64,000 nt of DNA from an uncultured Mediterraneibacter sp. (lineage in GTDB: Bacteria; Bacillota; Clostridia; Lachnospirales; Lachnospiraceae): NCBI GenBank assembly GCA_944381935.1, contig CALWMN010000004.1, positions 62,001 through 126,000 on the forward strand, given 5' to 3'. Shown here piece after piece: positions 32,139-42,497 of the stretch; position 1 is the first letter of the stretch, and each line of letters opens with the position of its first letter. A program made the translations under genes and the position numbers. Below the pieces are notes generated by a model, which ran no database searches, was not told the DNA's origin, and saw nothing but the letters and a program-made list of their open reading frames with translations.

Positions 32139-34354
32139 TCTTCCTGCTCTTCTTCCTCACTTACAAATGCCTGCCTCCCATTCTCGACTGCATCTGCCTC
32201 TTCCGGAAGCTCAGTGAGCGTTCCGTCCCTGTATTCATAAGTCCTGCTCGTCCTGAATATCGTATTGCTGGATCCCACCTGCGCAACCATAACGGTATCT
32301 CCATCATTTAGCACAGACTCTTTTAAATCCAGGCGTGTGTTATTCAGGAATTTTGTTGTCTGCTTCTCGCCGTTTATATATACCTTACTCTGCTTGGTAA
32401 AGTTATTCCCATATATGCTGTATGTGCCATCGAGCTGGGAAACGACTTCCGTGACCTGGGCGTCTTTAACGCCCATCACCATGTGTCCCTCCGTGATCGG
32501 AGCGCCGCTCTCTTCATAGACATACTGTTTTCCGTACATGATGTCGTACTGCAGAAGCTCTAAATCTGCCAGGTAGTCCTTGCTCTGCCTGCGCTGCTGA
32601 TGATAATTGAACACGGTCCCCGAATGGATGTCAAGACGCTCGAACACTTCTGCCATCACCTGATAAGCGGCAACGTTGGCGTCTTTCTTTTCCAGGCCGA
32701 TATTATCCCAGATCACATAATTCGTATTGTAGAGGTATCTGCTTTTTAAGTCCTTCGCCTCAAGATCCATCGTGGGGAGGTGGTCGCCGTAAAAGACGAT
32801 CACGGACTTTTCATTTCTGGCTTCCACAGCCTCGATCAGCTCTCCGACAAATTGGTCCATTTCATATACTTCATTGACATAATATTCCCAGGCGTTCCTC
32901 TTTCCCTCATCCTCAACGCCGCTGACGATGATCTCCGGATTCTCAAGCGTCGGCTCTGTCGGATAATCCCCATGTCCCTGCACGCTGATTGTAAAGACGA
33001 AGTCCTGCCCTTCCGTCGTATCCATAGATTCCATGATATTCGGCACCAGGATGTCGTCGGTCGCCCACCCCTTCGGCGTGGTCTGCAGAATATTCATGAA
33101 CTCTTTGCTCGTATAGTGGTCAAACCCCATATGGTTAAACACCTGGGCGCGGCTGTAAAAGTTTCCTCCGTTGTTGTGGAGCGCCTCTGCCCCATAGCCG
33201 AGGCTGGTCAGTGCGGTAGCGGCACTCTCCAGCACATTTGTCTTCGCATAGGTCTTATACGGGTACTCACCCGGACCGAAAAAGCGCATGCTCATGCCTG
33301 TGAGCACTTCAAACTCTGTATTCGCAGTACCTGCCCCGACGGACGGAACTTTAAAGTATCCGGTGGAATACTCACTGAACAGCTTTCTCAAGTTCGGAAT
33401 CGGATCTTCAGAAAACCTGAGCCACTCCACCTCTGTCGGATCGAAAAAGGATTCAAGCTGCACGAAAATAATATTGGGCAGTTCCTCTTTGGATCTTCCC
33501 GTCTCACTCTTTGTAATTTCTCCATTATTGCTGATCTGCGCCATCATCTCTTCGCTGTAGCCGGACGGTTCGTTGATGCCGGTATTGAACAGGCTGGCAG
33601 AAAAACAGTATGGAAATCCGTAATCCTCATATGCAAATGCAATGTTCCCAAAATAATTTGAGATCACTCTGCGGTCCACTGCCACATTCGTCAGGGCAGC
33701 GCACAGGGCAAATGACGCCACGACCCCTGCCAGGGCGATAATCCTGTGCATCTTTCCTGTAAACTGCCCGCCTCTGCGCCACATGGATACGACCCAGAGT
33801 ATCAGGGCGGCAACGCCGATGATGATCATGATAAGCTCAAACGTATTAAAATAATTATTTGTCAGTTCCAGGGCGTCTGAGAGCACCTTTAAGTCCTGCG
33901 CGTTAAAAGGCGTAACACGCTTTGTCAGGAGATACCCGTTGCAGGTCCCCAGAAACAGCCAGAAAACACTTAAAAGTATCCTGGCAAATACTCTCCGCCG
34001 TACCAGATATACGACGGAGAACGTTGCAAATATCAAAAAGGCATTGAACAGAAACGTCAGAGGACTCCCCACAAGGTAATCCCACGCCTCAAAAAACGAG
34101 AGCCTGGAAATCACTTCGATCAGGAAATTGATCACACATGCCAGCAGATACTGGAGCGGAAGCGACAGCCTGTTCATCCATTTATATACCGGCTGCATCT
34201 TCCGCGCGAACCTGCTGTTGCGTCGCTCTTCAAGAATACGCTGGCGCCGCTCCTTCTTCTCTTTGAAATGTCTCTTGATATCTTCCTTTTTCAGATTTCT
34301 GACTTTGACAAAAAATCCCTTAATATCAGGTTTTCTGATATGAATGAGTTTCAT
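32135..34354 (-). CDS. LTA synthase family sulfatase-fold membrane enzyme with C-terminal IPT-like domain
   Basis: A 739-residue protein. A basic N-terminal tail (about 55 residues) precedes five helices (about 60-225). The extracytoplasmic sulfatase-like domain (about 290-600) begins NIIFVQLESFFD, has the likely nucleophile threonine in GAGTANTEFEVLTGM, FGPGEYPYKT, ALHNNGGNFYSR, a metal-site FVFTISVQGHGDYP and VIVFYGDHLPT. The last 90 residues look like an immunoglobulin-type IPT/TIG module (VTEVVSQLDGTYSIYGNNF). Such enzymes transfer glycerol-phosphate or phosphoethanolamine to lipid-linked glycans. The stop overlaps folC. Confidence 0.85.
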   Translation of the reverse strand: MKLIHIRKPDIKGFFVKVRNLKKEDIKRHFKEKKERRQRILEERRNSRFARKMQPVYKWMNRLSLPLQYLLACVINFLIEVISRLSFFEAWDYLVGSPLTFLFNAFLIFATFSVVYLVRRRVFARILLSVFWLFLGTCNGYLLTKRVTPFNAQDLKVLSDALELTNNYFNTFELIMIIIGVAALILWVVSMWRRGGQFTGKMHRIIALAGVVASFALCAALTNVAVDRRVISNYFGNIAFAYEDYGFPYCFSASLFNTGINEPSGYSEEMMAQISNNGEITKSETGRSKEELPNIIFVQLESFFDPTEVEWLRFSEDPIPNLRKLFSEYSTGYFKVPSVGAGTANTEFEVLTGMSMRFFGPGEYPYKTYAKTNVLESAATALTSLGYGAEALHNNGGNFYSRAQVFNHMGFDHYTSKEFMNILQTTPKGWATDDILVPNIMESMDTTEGQDFVFTISVQGHGDYPTEPTLENPEIIVSGVEDEGKRNAWEYYVNEVYEMDQFVGELIEAVEARNEKSVIVFYGDHLPTMDLEAKDLKSRYLYNTNYVIWDNIGLEKKDANVAAYQVMAEVFERLDIHSGTVFNYHQQRRQSKDYLADLELLQYDIMYGKQYVYEESGAPITEGHMVMGVKDAQVTEVVSQLDGTYSIYGNNFTKQSKVYINGEKQTTKFLNNTRLDLKESVLNDGDTVMVAQVGSSNTIFRTSRTYEYRDGTLTELPEEADAVENGRQAFVSEEEEQEE

Positions 34355-34380
34355 TTATGACCTCTTTTCTTAACCGCAGG

Positions 34381-37032
34381 TCACTGTTTTTCAAGACCTG
34401 CCATCCTCTCTTTTACCTGAGCGAGCATCTGGGTATATTTCTCCAGCTTCCCGCGCTCCTCCTGTACCTTCGCTTCAGGAGCCTTGCTTACGAATTTTTC
34501 GTTTGCGAGCATCCCCTCTGCCCGCCTGATCTCTTTTGTCAGTCTCTCTTCTTCCTTCTTCAGCCTCTCGCGTTCCTGCTCAAGATCGACCAGATCTTCC
34601 AGAGGCAGATACACCACTGCATCCGGCACGACAACAGAAACCGCATTGTCGTCCACACCTTCCCTGGTGGCCTGGATTATGATGTCGCCTGCCATCATAA
34701 GCGGCATGGCAGAAGCCTTCAGTCCGCTGATCTTCTCTGCGATTTCCTGGTCTTCACAGACGATATACACTTTCGTCTTCCTGCTGTTTTGCACGTCCAT
34801 GTCAGACCGGATATTCCGGATCCCCTTTGTGATCGCCTTCACACGCTCCATCACATTCTCATCGGACGGGAAATTCCACTCTTCCTTATATACGGGCCAG
34901 GACGACATCATCAGGGATTCTTCCTGCGGCACAAGCGCACCGTAGATCTCTTCCGTGATAAACGGCATGAACGGATGAAGGAGCTTCAGCGCCTGCCCGA
35001 GCACCGCCTTTAGTACCCAGAGGACACAGTCCGCCGCCGCTTTATCCTCCTTCGCATGGTAAATGCGGTATTTCGCCAGCTCCACATACCAGTCGCAGAA
35101 TTCGTCCCAGATAAAGTCATAAACCTTCTGGACCGCGATCCCCAGCTCAAATTTATCCATATTCTCTGTCACATCTTTCGCCAGTGTGTTCACTCTGGAG
35201 AGGATCCACTTATCCGCGGAATTAAACAGGCTGTGGTCCGGCTCATCCACAGTCCCGTCTTTCATGTTCATGAGGATGAAGCGGGACGCATTCCACACTT
35301 TATTTGCAAAATTACGGCTTGCCTCCACTCTCTCAAGATAGAAGCGCATATCATTTCCGGGCGCATTTCCCGTCACAAGCGTGAGCCTGAGCGCATCTGC
35401 GCCGTACTGGTCTATAATCTCCAGCGGGTCGATCCCGTTCCCGAGGGATTTGCTCATCTTGCGCCCCTGGGAGTCTCTCACAAGGCCGTGGATGAGGACT
35501 GTATGGAACGGCGCTTTCCCCGTGTGCTCATACCCCGAGAAAACCATGCGGATCACCCAGAAAAAGATGATATCGTACCCTGTCACCAGCACATCCGTCG
35601 GATAGAAATAGTCATAGTCCTCCGTGTGCTTTGGCCATCCCAGCGTAGAGAAGGGCCACAATGCGGACGAGAACCAGGTGTCCAGTGTGTCTTCGTCCTG
35701 TGTGAAGTGTGTACAGCCGCAGTGCGGGCACTTCTTTGGCATCTTTCGCGCAACCACAAATTCGCCGCAGTCATCGCAGTAATATGCGGGGATCCTGTGT
35801 CCCCACCAGATCTGCCGGGAGATGCACCAGTCCCTGATATTCTCAAGCCAGTTGAGATAAACCTTGTCAAAGCGTTCTGGAACGAATTTGAGTTCCCCTG
35901 TTTTCAGTGCATTGATCGCCGGTTTTGCCAGCTCCTCCATCCTGACAAACCACTGCTGCTTGATCAGGGGTTCCACCGTCGTACCGCAGCGGTCATGGGT
36001 TCCCACGGCGTGCATGTGCGGGACAACCTTCACAAGGTATCCCTGCTCTTCCAGATCTTTTACAATGGCTTTCCTCGCCTCATACCGGTCCATTCCCGCA
36101 TATTTCTCGCCTCTCTCATTGATCGTGGCGTCGTCATTCATAATGTTGATCTCTTCCAGGTTATGGCGTTTCCCAACCTCGAAATCATTCGGGTCGTGCG
36201 CTGGCGTGATCTTCACAGCCCCGGTCCCGAACTCTTTATCCACATAGGAATCTGCCACGACCGGAATCTCCCGGTTCACAAGCGGAAGGAGCACATTTTT
36301 GCCGATGATGCCCTGATATCTCTCATCGTCTGGATGCACCGCGATCGCGGTATCTCCCAGCATTGTCTCCGGACGGGTTGTGGCAATCTCAAGGAAGCGG
36401 TCTGTTCCCACAATCGGGTATCTGATATGCCAGAAATGTCCTTCCTGGTCCTCGTGTTCTACCTCAGCGTCGGAGAGAGACGTCTTACATTTCGGGCACC
36501 AGTTGATGATCCTTGACCCTTTATAAATATATCCTTTATTATAAAGGTTGATAAACACCTCTTCCACTGCTTTGGAGCATCCTTCGTCCATTGTGAACCG
36601 CTCTCTGTCCCAGTCACAGGAAACGCCCAGCTTCTTGAGCTGCTCCTCGATCGTCCCGGCATACTCTTCCTTCCACTGCCAGGTCCTCTCTAAGAATCCT
36701 TCCCGTCCCAGCTCTTTTTTATCGATTCCTTCTTCCTTAAGCTGGTTCGTCACCTTTACCTCTGTGGAGATTGCCGCATGGTCAGTGCCCGGAATCCACA
36801 GAGCATTATACCCTTCCATTCTCTTGTACCGGATCAAAATATCCTGAAGCGTATTGTCAAGCGCATGCCCCATGTGGAGTTTCCCCGTGATATTCGGGGG
36901 CGGCATTACCGTTGTGAACGGCTTTCTGCTCCTATCCACCTCAGCATGGAAATATTTTTTCTCACACCATCTGTCATACAGCGTTTTTTCAATTTTCTTC
37001 GGATCATAAGTCTTTTCCAGTTCTCTGCTCAT
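34381..37032 (-). CDS. valS: Valyl-tRNA synthetase
   Basis: Class I synthetase of 883 residues. HIGH-type motif [15 protein letters not shown] lies near residue 42, the editing domain in the middle ([17 protein letters not shown]), and KMSKS in [14 protein letters not shown] near 525. The anticodon-binding domain and a C-terminal coiled-coil arm (about 810-883, rich in Glu/Arg/Lys) complete it. AAGGAGG precedes ATG 37032. The 5' leader is a T-box with its own strong promoter. Confidence 0.97.
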   Translation of the reverse strand: MSRELEKTYDPKKIEKTLYDRWCEKKYFHAEVDRSRKPFTTVMPPPNITGKLHMGHALDNTLQDILIRYKRMEGYNALWIPGTDHAAISTEVKVTNQLKEEGIDKKELGREGFLERTWQWKEEYAGTIEEQLKKLGVSCDWDRERFTMDEGCSKAVEEVFINLYNKGYIYKGSRIINWCPKCKTSLSDAEVEHEDQEGHFWHIRYPIVGTDRFLEIATTRPETMLGDTAIAVHPDDERYQGIIGKNVLLPLVNREIPVVADSYVDKEFGTGAVKITPAHDPNDFEVGKRHNLEEINIMNDDATINERGEKYAGMDRYEARKAIVKDLEEQGYLVKVVPHMHAVGTHDRCGTTVEPLIKQQWFVRMEELAKPAINALKTGELKFVPERFDKVYLNWLENIRDWCISRQIWWGHRIPAYYCDDCGEFVVARKMPKKCPHCGCTHFTQDEDTLDTWFSSALWPFSTLGWPKHTEDYDYFYPTDVLVTGYDIIFFWVIRMVFSGYEHTGKAPFHTVLIHGLVRDSQGRKMSKSLGNGIDPLEIIDQYGADALRLTLVTGNAPGNDMRFYLERVEASRNFANKVWNASRFILMNMKDGTVDEPDHSLFNSADKWILSRVNTLAKDVTENMDKFELGIAVQKVYDFIWDEFCDWYVELAKYRIYHAKEDKAAADCVLWVLKAVLGQALKLLHPFMPFITEEIYGALVPQEESLMMSSWPVYKEEWNFPSDENVMERVKAITKGIRNIRSDMDVQNSRKTKVYIVCEDQEIAEKISGLKASAMPLMMAGDIIIQATREGVDDNAVSVVVPDAVVYLPLEDLVDLEQERERLKKEEERLTKEIRRAEGMLANEKFVSKAPEAKVQEERGKLEKYTQMLAQVKERMAGLEKQ

Positions 37033-37099
37033 TGTTTCCTCCTTGTTCTCCCTCATAACAGCACGTTTGTCAGTTCACGAATTTTTCACATTTCTCCCC

Positions 37100-37430
37100 A
37101 AAGAAAAAACCCTTTACAAATGTAAAGGGCGAAGTTTTCGCGGTACCACCTTATTTCATATATGCGCCTTTTCCTGTATCGTTTCCGTACTGCAACTTCC
37201 CTTCTGCTCTGCACATATACCTCCCGGTCCTGTAACGTAGACCACCACGTGACATCCTATCTGCCGCATTACGCCGGCTTTCAGACATCCGGTTCAGAAG
37301 CTACCTTCCACGACCCTTTTCCCGGACTGTCTTCCAGCCGGGCAATGCCCGGACAGCCCTCTCTGTCAGAAGTGATCATGTACTCCTCTTCCTCGTCACC
37401 TTTCCATTTCACCTGCTTTTAATCTTTACT
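37100..37430 (-). promoter_or_regulatory. T-box leader of valS with intrinsic terminator
   Basis: The core T-box AAGGTGGTACCGCG lies at 37152-37139. It is followed by the terminator CCCTTTACA/TGTAAAGGG (37129-37110) and TTTTTTCTTT. Further upstream are a Stem I with an AGAGAG motif and nested GC-rich hairpins. The specifier codon is not fixed; GTA at 37304-37302 or GTC at 37314-37312 would fit valine. Uncharged tRNA-Val should permit read-through into valS. This accounts for the 450-base gap before valS. Confidence 0.92.
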
Positions 37431-37460
37431 AAAATGTTAACTAATAATTAACTAAGGACT

Positions 37461-37489
37461 ATCATAGCGGTCAGGTGACGATTTGTCAA
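37461..37489 (-). promoter_or_regulatory. Near-consensus sigma-A promoter of valS
   Basis: Minus strand TTGACA (37489-37484), 17 bases, TATGAT (37466-37461). Its -35 overlaps the stop of the upstream glucosaminidase gene. Confidence 0.8.
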
Positions 37490-38295
37490 GACATATCTTC
37501 TATCATGTCTACAATATCGTACCCATAGTTTGCATCTGTTGCCCAGCCTGTCCCCTGCGGGTTTTCCTGCTGCCCGAGCCATTCCACATAAGGCGCGGAA
37601 CCTTTTTTTACATATTCATAGCGCTCATCTACACATTCCCGGGAGAGGGCATCCTCTGTGGCATACGCTTTGAGATGCTGGATCTGCGCCCGTATCCCGG
37701 TCCTCACATCAGGGAATGAATTTCCCGGGACACCGTTTCCGGTCGTCCCAAGCCCTGCGAAATTAAACTGCCCGATGGATGCATCCCCTCCATACTGCAA
37801 GAAACCGGTCTCTTTCATCGACTGGGCAAAAGCCACTTCGGGCTTTACTCCCTCAGCAAGCGCTTCCTCATAATATATCCGGCAGAATGTCTCGATGCTG
37901 TCGGCTCCCCCCTCTGCCAGTTCCTCTGCCGGATAGGTTTCCCCGGAGCCCCGAAAATAGTCCACCATATCCTGAACTGTCACGTCACTGCTCCCCATGA
38001 TCAGATACTGTGCATCCATCCCGGCATCCGCTGTCTGCGCACCCTGGGCTGTGTTCTCCTGCTTCTCGTCCGCCGCCGGGTCCGCATCCGCCTGGGTTTT
38101 CTCCTCAGCGGCTGCTTCTGCCACCCTTGCCTCATCCGCCTTCTCTCCGGCGGAAAAGAACCCCGCAGCGCCTGAGGCCGCCAGTATGACCGTCAGCAGC
38201 ACGGCAAGTCCTGCTTCTATATATAATCTGGTCTTTCTGTCCTTCCAGTCCATCTGTATCCCTGTGTTCTCTTCCTTACTATCCAGTATATTCAT
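37486..38295 (-). CDS. Membrane-anchored glucosaminidase domain protein
   Basis: A 269-residue protein with a short cytoplasmic N-terminus, one helix (about residues 26-46), an alanine/glutamate-rich linker (about 50-90) and an extracytoplasmic glucosaminidase domain (about 115-260). The domain shows EVAFAQSMKETGFLQYGGD with the likely catalytic glutamate, IGQFNFAGLGTTGNG, and a C-terminal YGYDIVDMI. It probably trims peptidoglycan at N-acetylglucosamine. GAGGG precedes the ATG. Codon use looks native. It overlaps the valS promoter. Confidence 0.85.
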   Translation of the reverse strand: MNILDSKEENTGIQMDWKDRKTRLYIEAGLAVLLTVILAASGAAGFFSAGEKADEARVAEAAAEEKTQADADPAADEKQENTAQGAQTADAGMDAQYLIMGSSDVTVQDMVDYFRGSGETYPAEELAEGGADSIETFCRIYYEEALAEGVKPEVAFAQSMKETGFLQYGGDASIGQFNFAGLGTTGNGVPGNSFPDVRTGIRAQIQHLKAYATEDALSRECVDERYEYVKKGSAPYVEWLGQQENPQGTGWATDANYGYDIVDMIEDMS

Positions 38296-38302
38296 CCGGC
38301 CC

Positions 38303-39007
38303 TCATTTTATCTCATGTGTTTCTCCTTCATCCGGGATATCCAGCGCCGGATGCCTGCCCGGGAGCGCCATCATTCTCCTGATCTCATAGAGCTTATTGA
38401 CGCGGTCCTCCGTGATTTCCCGCGCTCCGTCAATCAACATGGCCTGCCACAAAAGGCGGGCATAAAATTCCAGTGACTCCATCTTATGGTAGGCATTCAG
38501 CAGGCTGTCCGAATACGCGAGCGCCCCGTGGTGCTCTAAAAGGACTGCATCATATTTCTGAAGGTAAGGTTCTATCGAATCCGGCACTTCCGATGTAGAC
38601 GGTGTGGCATATGCCGCTATGGGCACACTTCCGAGGGAAACAACAGCTTCCGTCATAATCGGTCGGTCCAGCGGGATCCCGGCAATGGCAAAGGTCGTGG
38701 CATACGGCGGATGTGCGTGTACAACAGCACCCACGTCCCGTCTCTTCTGATAGACCCGCATATGCATCTTAATCTCCGAGGAAGGCCGAAACCCCTCCGA
38801 TGCCTCAAGCACATTGCAGTTTTCATCAACCTTGCATATGTATTCCGGTGTCATAAAACCCTTGCTGACCCCCGTAGGCGTACACAGGAACTCATGGTCG
38901 CTTAATTTGACAGAAAAATTCCCGTCGTTGGACGCCACCATTCCTCTTTCGTAAACCCGTTTCCCAATCTCGCACATTTCCTTCTTGATTTCAAATTCGT
39001 CCCGCAT
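38303..39007 (-). CDS. Class II aldolase/adducin family protein
   Basis: A 234-residue zinc-dependent aldolase of the fuculose-phosphate/ribulose-phosphate group. GGNFSVK-like residues (DGNFSVKLSDHEFLCTPTG), the catalytic glutamate in SSEIKMHM, zinc histidines in VVHAHPPYATTFA and LLEHHGALAYS are present. The family includes L-fuculose-1-phosphate aldolase, methylthioribulose-1-phosphate dehydratase and 5-deoxyribulose-1-phosphate aldolase, which salvages 5'-deoxyadenosine, so the substrate is open. It lies seven bases from the glucosaminidase gene and 45 from the MESH1-like gene. GGAGAAAA precedes the ATG. Confidence 0.85.
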   Translation of the reverse strand: MRDEFEIKKEMCEIGKRVYERGMVASNDGNFSVKLSDHEFLCTPTGVSKGFMTPEYICKVDENCNVLEASEGFRPSSEIKMHMRVYQKRRDVGAVVHAHPPYATTFAIAGIPLDRPIMTEAVVSLGSVPIAAYATPSTSEVPDSIEPYLQKYDAVLLEHHGALAYSDSLLNAYHKMESLEFYARLLWQAMLIDGAREITEDRVNKLYEIRRMMALPGRHPALDIPDEGETHEIK

Positions 39008-39052
39008 CTTTTCTCCTTTGTCCCTTTTTCACTCATCGGTTCTGAGTCTGCA

Positions 39053-39622
39053 TTACTCATCTCTCCACTCCACGTGTACCGGGCCCGTGCCAAAATTTTT
39101 ATCAATCAGCCGGCAGTATTCCTCATACGCTTCTACTCCGTGGAAATTTTCTTCCAACGCATCCCGTACCTCCTTGTAATACCATTCCAGCGCCGACTTG
39201 CTTTGCATACGGAACCGCAGCCACAGGCTCTCTCCCGCTGCCGGGTAATCCCGGTCAATATCACGCATATTGGACAGCTTGTCCGCCAGTCCGATCATCT
39301 GGACAGGCAGGGATGCCTCTTTGAGCCGTCTGACCGTGTTCCCCTTTCTTTCTTCCCATGACTGTGACTTGTCTTCACTCTCCTGTGCCACCATCTCCGC
39401 AACCCGCTCTCCAAACTGCAGTTTCAGGACATCTTTTGTAATCCCGTCGCAGTCTTCAATCGTATCATGCAGCACAGCCGCGCAGATAATCTCTTCGTCC
39501 CCGGTCATCGTGGAAACAATATCGGCAACCTCTATGGGATGTACGATATAGGGTCGCCTTGTCCCCTTGCGGAACTGTCCCTCATGGGCTTTCGTCGCAA
39601 ATTCTATTGCCTCGTCAATCAT
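39053..39622 (-). CDS. HD-domain protein, MESH1-like small alarmone hydrolase candidate
   Basis: A 189-residue stand-alone relative of the Rel hydrolase domain. Conserved pieces are HPIEVADIV, AVLHDTIEDCDG (HD plus ED) and GLADKLSNMRDID, matching HD, ED and the NxR segment of RelA/SpoT hydrolases. No synthetase, TGS or ACT domain follows. It probably removes pyrophosphate from (p)ppGpp or a related nucleotide; MESH1 can also act on NADPH. GGAGG precedes the ATG. Confidence 0.75.
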   Translation of the reverse strand: MIDEAIEFATKAHEGQFRKGTRRPYIVHPIEVADIVSTMTGDEEIICAAVLHDTIEDCDGITKDVLKLQFGERVAEMVAQESEDKSQSWEERKGNTVRRLKEASLPVQMIGLADKLSNMRDIDRDYPAAGESLWLRFRMQSKSALEWYYKEVRDALEENFHGVEAYEEYCRLIDKNFGTGPVHVEWRDE

Positions 39623-39777
39623 CCGCCTACCTCCTTAATCCCAGAACACTCCTACACTTAAAATCTTATCACACCCGGGAAACAAGCACAATCAAAACCG
39701 TATTTTGGACCGAAACTGTTTCTCGTCGCGCCTTTACGTGCTATACTGGAATGAACTAAAACAAACGGAGGTCGAAC

Positions 39778-40509
39778 ATGAAAAAAAAGAATGTACTTGT
39801 CACCGGATCCTCGAGGGGGATCGGAAGGGAATGCGCCCTTGCTTTTGCCCGGGAGGGGTATCACGTCTTCGTCAACTGCAGGCATTCCCTGGAGGAATTA
39901 AAAGAGACAGAAGCCTTAATCCGCTCCTTGGGCCAAAGCTGCACCGCCGTTCCCGGGAATGTCGCGGATCCCGACTGCGTCCGGGACATATTCTCCGTCA
40001 TCCAAAAGACATGCGGCGGACTCGATGTGCTGGTCAACAATGCCGGGACAGCGTGGTTCGGGCTTCTCTCTGATATGACAGACGACGACTGGCGCGAGGT
40101 GCTGGATACGAATCTGTCCTCCGCATTTTATTGCTGCCGCGCCGCCCTTCCGCATATGATCTCCCGCAAATCCGGGAAAATCATCAACATCTCCTCCATG
40201 TGGGGGACTTCCGGCGCTTCCTGTGAGGCTGCCTATTCCGCGTCAAAGGCCGGCCTGCATGGCCTGACCCGGGCGCTTGCCAAAGAGCTGGCTCCAAGCA
40301 ATATCCAGGTAAATGCAGTCGCGTGCGGCGCGATCGACACTGCAATGAACGCGCGGCTTGATCCGGATGAGAGAAAGGCCCTGGCAGATGATGTGCCTGC
40401 CGGACGGTTCGGAACTCCCGTGGAAGTGGCGCAGCTCGTATTGCTGGCAGCCAATGCCCCCTCCTATATGACCGGACAGGTTATCGGGCTGGATGGAGGA
40501 TTCCTGTAG
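39778..40509 (+). CDS. Short-chain dehydrogenase/reductase, FabG-like
   Basis: A 243-residue Rossmann oxidoreductase. NAD(P) site VTGSSRGIGRECA near residue 8, NNAGTAWFG around 90, catalytic serine in INISSMWGTSG, YSASKAG (Tyr-Lys pair), and the C-terminal TGQVIGLDGGFL that is typical of ketoacyl-ACP reductases. It is alone on the plus strand and not in a fatty acid cluster, so 3-oxoacyl-ACP reductase is only one option; a steroid or sugar dehydrogenase is possible. A TGC-TATACT extended -10 lies about 40 bases upstream and GGAGG before the ATG. Confidence 0.8.
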   Translation: MKKKNVLVTGSSRGIGRECALAFAREGYHVFVNCRHSLEELKETEALIRSLGQSCTAVPGNVADPDCVRDIFSVIQKTCGGLDVLVNNAGTAWFGLLSDMTDDDWREVLDTNLSSAFYCCRAALPHMISRKSGKIINISSMWGTSGASCEAAYSASKAGLHGLTRALAKELAPSNIQVNAVACGAIDTAMNARLDPDERKALADDVPAGRFGTPVEVAQLVLLAANAPSYMTGQVIGLDGGFL

Positions 40510-40552
40510 GTTTATTTTCTTCCTCAATCCGAATCACGCTCCACTCCCCTTT

Positions 40553-41788
40553 TCAGATTTTTCCATAAATTTCTTTTGGAACAAACGCTTTCACTGCAAT
40601 ACCATCCTCCGTATATTCCTCTGATAGAAGCTGTCCTCTTCTGCGAATCACCTGTATTGTACCTGCCTGGGAGAAGCCATACAGGCGCTCAACATAGATC
40701 TGATCCCGCCTGATCAGGTCCAGGAGCGCCCTCTTGAGCTCTTCAAGCCCCTCTCCGGTCCTGGCAGATACCGGGATGGAATATTCTGCCTGGAAATCCC
40801 GCACGTATCCCGGGCACTCCAGAAGATCCTGCTTATTAAACACGGTGACAACCGGCTTTCCCCCCACCCCAAGCTGGCGCAGGGTTTCATAGACCACATG
40901 CATCTGTGTTTCCATCCGCGGATTGGAAGCATCCACTACATGCAGGATGATATCCGCATACTGCACTTCTTCCAGCGTACTTTTAAATGCCTCCACGAGA
41001 TGATGGGGCAGCTTTCGGATGAAACCGACCGTATCTGTCAGCAGGATCTCCTGGGAATGTTCCAGCATGAGGGACCTCGTTGTGGTATCCAGCGTGGAAA
41101 ACAGCATATCATCTTCCGGTATTCCCGCATCCGTCAGTGTGTTCTCAAGACTGCTCTTGCCTGCCGATGTATAGCCGACCAGAGCTGCCACCTTAAGCCC
41201 TGACTGCTTTCTCTGGCTTCGTATCAGCTCCCTGTGCCTTTCCACGTCTTTGAGTTCTCTCTTGAGACGGCCGATCCGCTCCCGGATCAGTCTCCGGTCC
41301 ATCTCCAGCTTTTTCTCGCCGGGCCCCCTCGTGCCGATCCCGCCGCCCAGCCTGGAGAGGGACCGTCCCAGTCCCGCAAGCCTGGAGGAGCGGTATCTGA
41401 GCTGGGCAAGTTCCACCTGTATCTTTCCTTCCCCTGAAACTGCCCTTGCGGCAAAGATATCCAGAATCAGAAGCGTCCTGTCTATCACCTTGCAGGACAG
41501 CTCCTCCTCCAGATTCCCAAGCTGTGCACTCGTAAGCTCATCATCGCAGATGATCCCCGTGGCATCCGTCTCCCACAGCAGCTCTTTTAGTTCCAGAAGC
41601 TTTCCTCTGCCGATATAAAATCCCGGATGGATGCTCTCTCTTGCCTGGATAAGCCTTCCTGCCACCTGTGCCCCCGCTGTCCGGGCAAGCTCTGAAAGCT
41701 CATCCAGGGATACTTCCGCCGGCTCTTCGCTTCCGGTATCCACCCCTACCAGGATTACTTTTTCATATATTTTTTCTGTCTCAAACAT
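40553..41788 (-). CDS. hflX: GTPase HflX, ribosome-associated
   Basis: A 411-residue GTPase that splits stalled or stressed 70S ribosomes. The N-terminal HflX domain (about 1-180) has GRGKLLELKELL and RSSRLAGLGRSLSRLGGGIGTRGPGEKKLE. The G domain has G1 GYTSAGKSSLENTL, G3 DTVGFIRKLPHHL and G4 NKQD. ATG 41788 has AGGAGG ten bases upstream. It follows the mnmM-like gene by 55 bases. Confidence 0.94.
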   Translation of the reverse strand: MFETEKIYEKVILVGVDTGSEEPAEVSLDELSELARTAGAQVAGRLIQARESIHPGFYIGRGKLLELKELLWETDATGIICDDELTSAQLGNLEEELSCKVIDRTLLILDIFAARAVSGEGKIQVELAQLRYRSSRLAGLGRSLSRLGGGIGTRGPGEKKLEMDRRLIRERIGRLKRELKDVERHRELIRSQRKQSGLKVAALVGYTSAGKSSLENTLTDAGIPEDDMLFSTLDTTTRSLMLEHSQEILLTDTVGFIRKLPHHLVEAFKSTLEEVQYADIILHVVDASNPRMETQMHVVYETLRQLGVGGKPVVTVFNKQDLLECPGYVRDFQAEYSIPVSARTGEGLEELKRALLDLIRRDQIYVERLYGFSQAGTIQVIRRRGQLLSEEYTEDGIAVKAFVPKEIYGKI

Positions 41789-41843
41789 ACACGTCCGTCC
41801 TCCTCCCTTCCCCCACTTCCCGGCTTTTCCCTGCCGGATCAGG

Positions 41844-42425
41844 CTATCTGAGCCGGATGACAAACGCAGGAAGCGGCGGGTCGTTCCCCCTGTTGTAAAA
41901 GGAGTGCAGAATCACGAGCCATTCCCGCGTATCCAGATCCTTCAGCCATCTGAGGAAGGCTGCCTTCTCTTCATATCCTGTATCTCCTCCGCTGTAAATA
42001 CAAATACCCAGCACCCCTCCCGGCTTTAAGAGGGAGAGTCCCTCCCGGGCTGCCCTCAGGCTAATATCCGGCAGGGTTGCTATCTTGTGGTCTCCCCCCG
42101 GAAGGTAGCCAAGATTGAATACCACTGCACTTACCTGCTCCCTGACATACTCTTTCATCTTCTCATGGCTGTCGCATATCAGTTCCGCACTGTCCAAAAG
42201 TCCCGCCTGTCCGAGGCGTTTCCGGGTATGGTCTATCGCATCCTCCTGGATATCAAAGGCATAGACTTTTCCCCCTTCTCCTGTCAGGCGGCAAAGGAAC
42301 TCCGTATCGCTCCCATTGCCTGCGGTCGCATCAACACATATATCCCCCGGACGGATATAACCGGCGAGTATGCTGTGGCAGTACTCTGTTATCTGATATT
42401 GTTTTGCCAGATCCTTCTCTGTCAT
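41844..42425 (-). CDS. MnmM/YtqB-like SAM-dependent methyltransferase
   Basis: A 193-residue class I methyltransferase. The SAM-binding motif is CVDATAGNGSDTEFLCR near residue 35 and the active region VVFNLGYLPGGDH near residue 108, the hallmark of the YtqB family. Known members methylate 5-aminomethyl-2-thiouridine in tRNA wobble positions. GGAGAAAA precedes ATG 42425; the longer TTG start is unlikely. Confidence 0.85.
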   Translation of the reverse strand: MTEKDLAKQYQITEYCHSILAGYIRPGDICVDATAGNGSDTEFLCRLTGEGGKVYAFDIQEDAIDHTRKRLGQAGLLDSAELICDSHEKMKEYVREQVSAVVFNLGYLPGGDHKIATLPDISLRAAREGLSLLKPGGVLGICIYSGGDTGYEEKAAFLRWLKDLDTREWLVILHSFYNRGNDPPLPAFVIRLR

Positions 42426-42497
42426 ATTTTTCTCCAAAAAAGTCAAGTGCTTTTCCTCGCGGTCCCACTCCGCCGGAAAGCACCTGCCTATCTTCCC

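Noticed and set aside
35056-36516. 486-codon open frame on the plus strand opposite valS
   Set aside because: It is antisense to a certain gene, rich in His, Arg and Pro, has no ribosome site and no recognisable domain; a shadow of valS codon bias.
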